Positions 5,980-8,078 of a stretch of 8,078 nt of DNA are shown piece after piece (position 1 is the first letter of the stretch; each line of letters starts with the position of its first letter). The notes beneath the pieces are model-generated. The model was not told the DNA's origin. It saw only the letters and a program-made list of their open reading frames with translations, and did no database searches. The DNA comes from Bacteroidota bacterium (GTDB lineage: Bacteria; Bacteroidota; Bacteroidia; Chitinophagales; Chitinophagaceae). The translations under genes and the position numbers were made by a program. Where the stretch lies: assembly GCA_023386855.1 (NCBI GenBank), contig JAEWIW010000089.1, forward strand, positions 1 to 8,078, read 5' to 3'.

Positions 5980-7707
5980 ATGATGGCTTCAGAAGTATTG
6001 AATAAACCAACCCGGCATTATTTGCCGGAAAACTACCAGGTGACAACATGGGAGAACCTGGAACCTTTTTTTAAGGAGCTATTGGAAAGGCCCATTGAAA
6101 GCAGGGGCGACCTGGAAAAATGGCTGCAGGATCTCAGCGAACTGGAAGCAGTGGTGAGTGAGGATGTTTGCTGGAGGCAGATTAAAATGACATGTGATAC
6201 AGAGAACAAGGCATTGGAAGAAGCTTTCAATTTTTTCTGCATGGAGATCCAGCCCATGATCCAGCCTTATGCCGACAAGATCAATAAAAAGCTGGTGGAA
6301 TCCCCCTTTACCAATGAGCTGGACAAAGACCGTTATTTCACCTACCTGCGCGGTGTAAAAAAAAGTATTGAACTTTTCAGGGAAGAAAACATTCCGATAC
6401 AGGCCGAATTAAGCGTGCTTCAGCAACAGTTCGGAGTGATATCCGGCAAAACGACCATTGAGGTAAATGGAAAAGAATATACGCTTCAGCAGGCGGCCAA
6501 ATTTCTTGAAGATCCGAACAGGAGTTTAAGAGAAGAAGTTTACCGTAAGATCAATGAAAGGAGATTACAGGATAAAGATCAGCTGAATGATCTTTTTTCC
6601 ACCCTCGTTTCAAAGCGGCAGCAGCTTGCCATGAATGCAGGGTTTGAAAACTATCGTGATTATAAGTTCAAGGAATTGGGGAGGTTCGATTATACCAAGG
6701 AAGATTGCTTCCAGTTCCATGAAGCAGTGAAGCAGCATGTACTTCCGCTGGTGAACCAGATCAATGAAAAAAAGAAGAAAAAGCTTGGGCTCGAAACGCT
6801 TCGTCCCTGGGATCTTGAAGCGGAACCTGCCGGCGTTCAACCGCTTGTTCCTTTTAAAACGGGAGAAGAATTGCTGGAAAAAACGGTGCAATGTTTTACC
6901 AGGCTTCGACCATTTTTTGCCGATTGTTTAAAGACCATGAACCAGATGGGGCGTCTCGACCTTGATTCCAGGAAGGGTAAAGCACCTGGAGGCTATAACT
7001 GTCCTCTTGCGGAAACCGGGGCGCCATTTATTTTTATGAATGCTGCAGGGCAAATGCATGATGTTACAACAATGGTTCATGAGGGTGGACATGCCGTGCA
7101 TAGTTTTCTTGCACATCCACTCGAATTAACGGCGTTCAAGGAGTATCCAATGGAAGTGGCCGAGGTGGCCAGTATGTCAATGGAATTATTCACCATGGAT
7201 CAATGGGATGTTTTCTTTGATAATGCGGCCGATCTTAAACGGGCCAAGGAGCACCAGCTTGAGCGTGTGATCACTATCTTCCCCTGGATAGCCACGATCG
7301 ATAAATTCCAGCACTGGATCTATGAACACCCGGTACATACTCTAGAAGAAAGGTCGGAAGCATGGATGAAGATCCTGGAAGAATTTACCTCACCGGTTAT
7401 TGATTTCAGTGGTCTTGAAGAATATCGCAGGTATTCATGGCAGCGGCAATTGCATTTGTTTGAAGTTCCATTCTATTATATCGAATATGGTATTGCACAG
7501 CTCGGTGCTATTGGGATGTGGATGCAGTATAAAAATGACCCTGATGCAGCACTTGATAACTATATGCGGTCATTAAGTCTTGGAGGAACCAAAACGCTGC
7601 CGGAGTTATATAAAGCTGCGGGACTGGAGTTTAATTTTTCTCCCGATCATATCCGCACCTTAATGGAATTCGTAAAAAAGGAAATGGACAAGATAGAAAG
7701 GATGTAA
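5980..7707 (+). CDS. pepF: M3-family oligoendopeptidase (PepF type), zinc metalloprotease
   Basis: The 575-residue protein has no signal peptide and fits a cytoplasmic M3B oligoendopeptidase, which cleaves short peptides; the family is usually 560-600 residues. The N-terminal helical region (about 1-200) leads into the catalytic part. KGKAPGGYN is at 332-340. The zinc site HEGGH is at 367-371 (His367 and His371 as ligands, Glu368 as the catalytic base), and Glu395 in MEVAEVASMSMEL (391-403) is placed as the third zinc ligand. A conserved His492 and Tyr499/500/503 lie in HLFEVPFYYIEYGIAQLG. The C-terminus LEFNFSPDHIRTLMEFVK is complete, so the gene looks intact and active. The start is ATG at 5980, with a second ATG directly after it. 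No clear TAnnTTTG box is seen between the upstream terminator and the start, so expression may rely on read-through or an atypical promoter. Confidence 0.93.
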   Translation: MMASEVLNKPTRHYLPENYQVTTWENLEPFFKELLERPIESRGDLEKWLQDLSELEAVVSEDVCWRQIKMTCDTENKALEEAFNFFCMEIQPMIQPYADKINKKLVESPFTNELDKDRYFTYLRGVKKSIELFREENIPIQAELSVLQQQFGVISGKTTIEVNGKEYTLQQAAKFLEDPNRSLREEVYRKINERRLQDKDQLNDLFSTLVSKRQQLAMNAGFENYRDYKFKELGRFDYTKEDCFQFHEAVKQHVLPLVNQINEKKKKKLGLETLRPWDLEAEPAGVQPLVPFKTGEELLEKTVQCFTRLRPFFADCLKTMNQMGRLDLDSRKGKAPGGYNCPLAETGAPFIFMNAAGQMHDVTTMVHEGGHAVHSFLAHPLELTAFKEYPMEVAEVASMSMELFTMDQWDVFFDNAADLKRAKEHQLERVITIFPWIATIDKFQHWIYEHPVHTLEERSEAWMKILEEFTSPVIDFSGLEEYRRYSWQRQLHLFEVPFYYIEYGIAQLGAIGMWMQYKNDPDAALDNYMRSLSLGGTKTLPELYKAAGLEFNFSPDHIRTLMEFVKKEMDKIERM

Positions 7708-7711
7708 AAAA

Positions 7712-7729
7712 ATACTCCTTAAGTAGTAT
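7712..7729. repeat. 18-bp dyad symmetry just after the peptidase stop
   Basis: ATACTCCTTAAGTAGTAT reads the same on the other strand at 8 of 9 paired positions, with the symmetric centre CTTAAG at 7718-7723. It starts 5 bases after the peptidase TAA and lies 23-40 bases upstream of a -7-like element at 7752. By a rough calculation about one such near-perfect dyad is expected by chance in a window this long, so the placement matters more than the repeat itself. It may be an operator or a minor hairpin. Confidence 0.35.
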
Positions 7730-7751
7730 AGGGAAATACTTATTGCAGAAT

Positions 7752-7759
7752 TATCTTTG
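7752..7759 (+). promoter_or_regulatory. Possible -7 element after the peptidase gene
   Basis: TATCTTTG fits TAnnTTTG exactly, but no TTTG-like box lies about 19 bases upstream. If active, it would start a transcript near 7765 that ends at the terminator at 7822-7858, about 90 bases with a GGGAGCGATCCC hairpin near its 5' end. The stretch could equally be the 3' untranslated region of the peptidase mRNA. Confidence 0.25.
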
Positions 7760-7821
7760 AACAAGAATTTGATGGGAGCGATCCCTCAACATAAAAAAGC
7801 TACTAATCAGAGCCTTAACCA

Positions 7822-7858
7822 AAAGTCCCGTTGTGTCTACATCGGGGCTTTCTTTTTT
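7822..7858 (+). terminator. Convergent terminator of the peptidase gene, overlapping the Fur-family gene end
   Basis: AAAGTCCCG (7822-7830) pairs with CGGGGCTTT (7843-7851), nine positions with one T-G, around a 12-base loop. CTTTTTT follows to 7858. On the minus strand the hairpin is followed only by TTTT drawn partly from the stem, so it may terminate both genes weakly on that side. The Fur-family stop codon (7837-7839) is in the loop, so the hairpin's right arm and part of its loop encode the protein's last residues. Confidence 0.75.
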
Positions 7859-8078
7859 CCGCAGCTACTGCAAATACCTTTCACTACCATCTGGTAATCT
7901 GTAGCATTAAACCCCTGGGGTAATTTAACAAGCGGAACCATTACACCTTCAAGGCAACTAGTGGAATTGCAATTGGTACAAACAAAATGCACGTGGTTAT
8001 CATGGTGATGTCCTTCTGCACAATCATCTTTACATAATGCATAACGGATGGAATTATCAGCGGTAGGAATGGTATGAA
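7837..8078 (-). CDS. Fur-family transcriptional repressor, C-terminal part; runs off the right edge
   Basis: The minus strand is open from the edge to the TAG at 7837-7839, giving 79 residues that correspond to the dimerisation and metal-binding domain of a Fur/Zur/PerR repressor. Visible are the His-rich segment EGHHHDNHVHFVCTNC with CxxC (VCTNC) and a further Cys in NSTSCLEG, then VPLVKLPQGFNATDYQMVVK and a second CxxC (GICSSC) before the basic end KKKAPM. The two CxxC pairs are the usual structural zinc site, and the His/Asp cluster forms regulatory metal ligands. The DNA-binding winged helix is outside the window, so Fur, Zur and PerR cannot be told apart. The LPQGF-VVKGICSSC end resembles Bacteroidota Fur-like proteins of the Zur-like kind, which is a guess. 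Its 3' end shares the convergent terminator with the peptidase gene. Confidence 0.88.
   Translation of the reverse strand, partial: HTIPTADNSIRYALCKDDCAEGHHHDNHVHFVCTNCNSTSCLEGVMVPLVKLPQGFNATDYQMVVKGICSSCGKKKAPM

Noticed and set aside
6033..7116. Minus-strand open frames inside the peptidase gene
   Set aside because: They are antisense shadows of a well-conserved M3 peptidase coding sequence.
1..8078. Insertion sequence, prophage or CRISPR content
   Set aside because: No transposase, integrase, terminal repeats with target duplication or spaced direct repeats were seen.

Overview
The window looks like a chromosomal segment from a member of the Bacteroidota, most plausibly of the Chitinophagaceae type (inference, no search was run). 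The support is: genes without Shine-Dalgarno sequences; -7 elements of the Bacteroidota form TAnnTTTG; a DUF5606 protein, a family I know only from this phylum; a large outer-membrane barrel with an N-terminal carboxypeptidase-regulatory-like domain; and a membrane-anchored Spy/CnrX-like protein in an ECF sigma operon. No mobile element, CRISPR array, rRNA or tRNA is visible, and base composition looks even throughout.

Layout. Positions 1-572 (minus strand) hold the N-terminal 190 residues of an FAD-linked oxidase whose rest lies outside the window. Positions 573-832 form a 260-base non-coding gap with a strong inverted repeat (621-658), a candidate plus-strand promoter (656-687) and an intrinsic terminator (783-815) that serves no visible gene, so a small RNA may be encoded there. 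Positions 833-5099 (minus strand) are one apparent four-gene operon read from right to left: outer-membrane barrel, ECF sigma factor, short single-TM putative anti-sigma, and membrane-anchored Spy/CnrX-like periplasmic protein. Positions 5100-5313 are a divergent promoter region. Plus-strand genes follow: a DUF5606 protein with a lysine-rich tail (5314-5889), a terminator (5907-5956) and an M3-family oligoendopeptidase with an intact HEGGH zinc site (5980-7707). A convergent terminator (7822-7858) overlaps the 3' end of a minus-strand Fur-family repressor, of which the C-terminal 79 residues are in the window (7837-8078).

How the genes may work together. The sigma, anti-sigma and CnrX-like genes have the same parts as the CnrYXH metal-sensing cassette: a cytoplasmic ECF sigma, a very short one-pass anti-sigma and a membrane-tethered periplasmic helical sensor. 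Here they are joined to an outer-membrane barrel as first gene and lack a FecR-type anti-sigma. This suggests an envelope-stress or metal/ligand-responsive module in which the barrel may be both cargo and target. The other genes look like housekeeping neighbours. The most novel material is the barrel-sigma-anti-sigma-CnrX-like arrangement and the two possible small transcripts outside coding regions.
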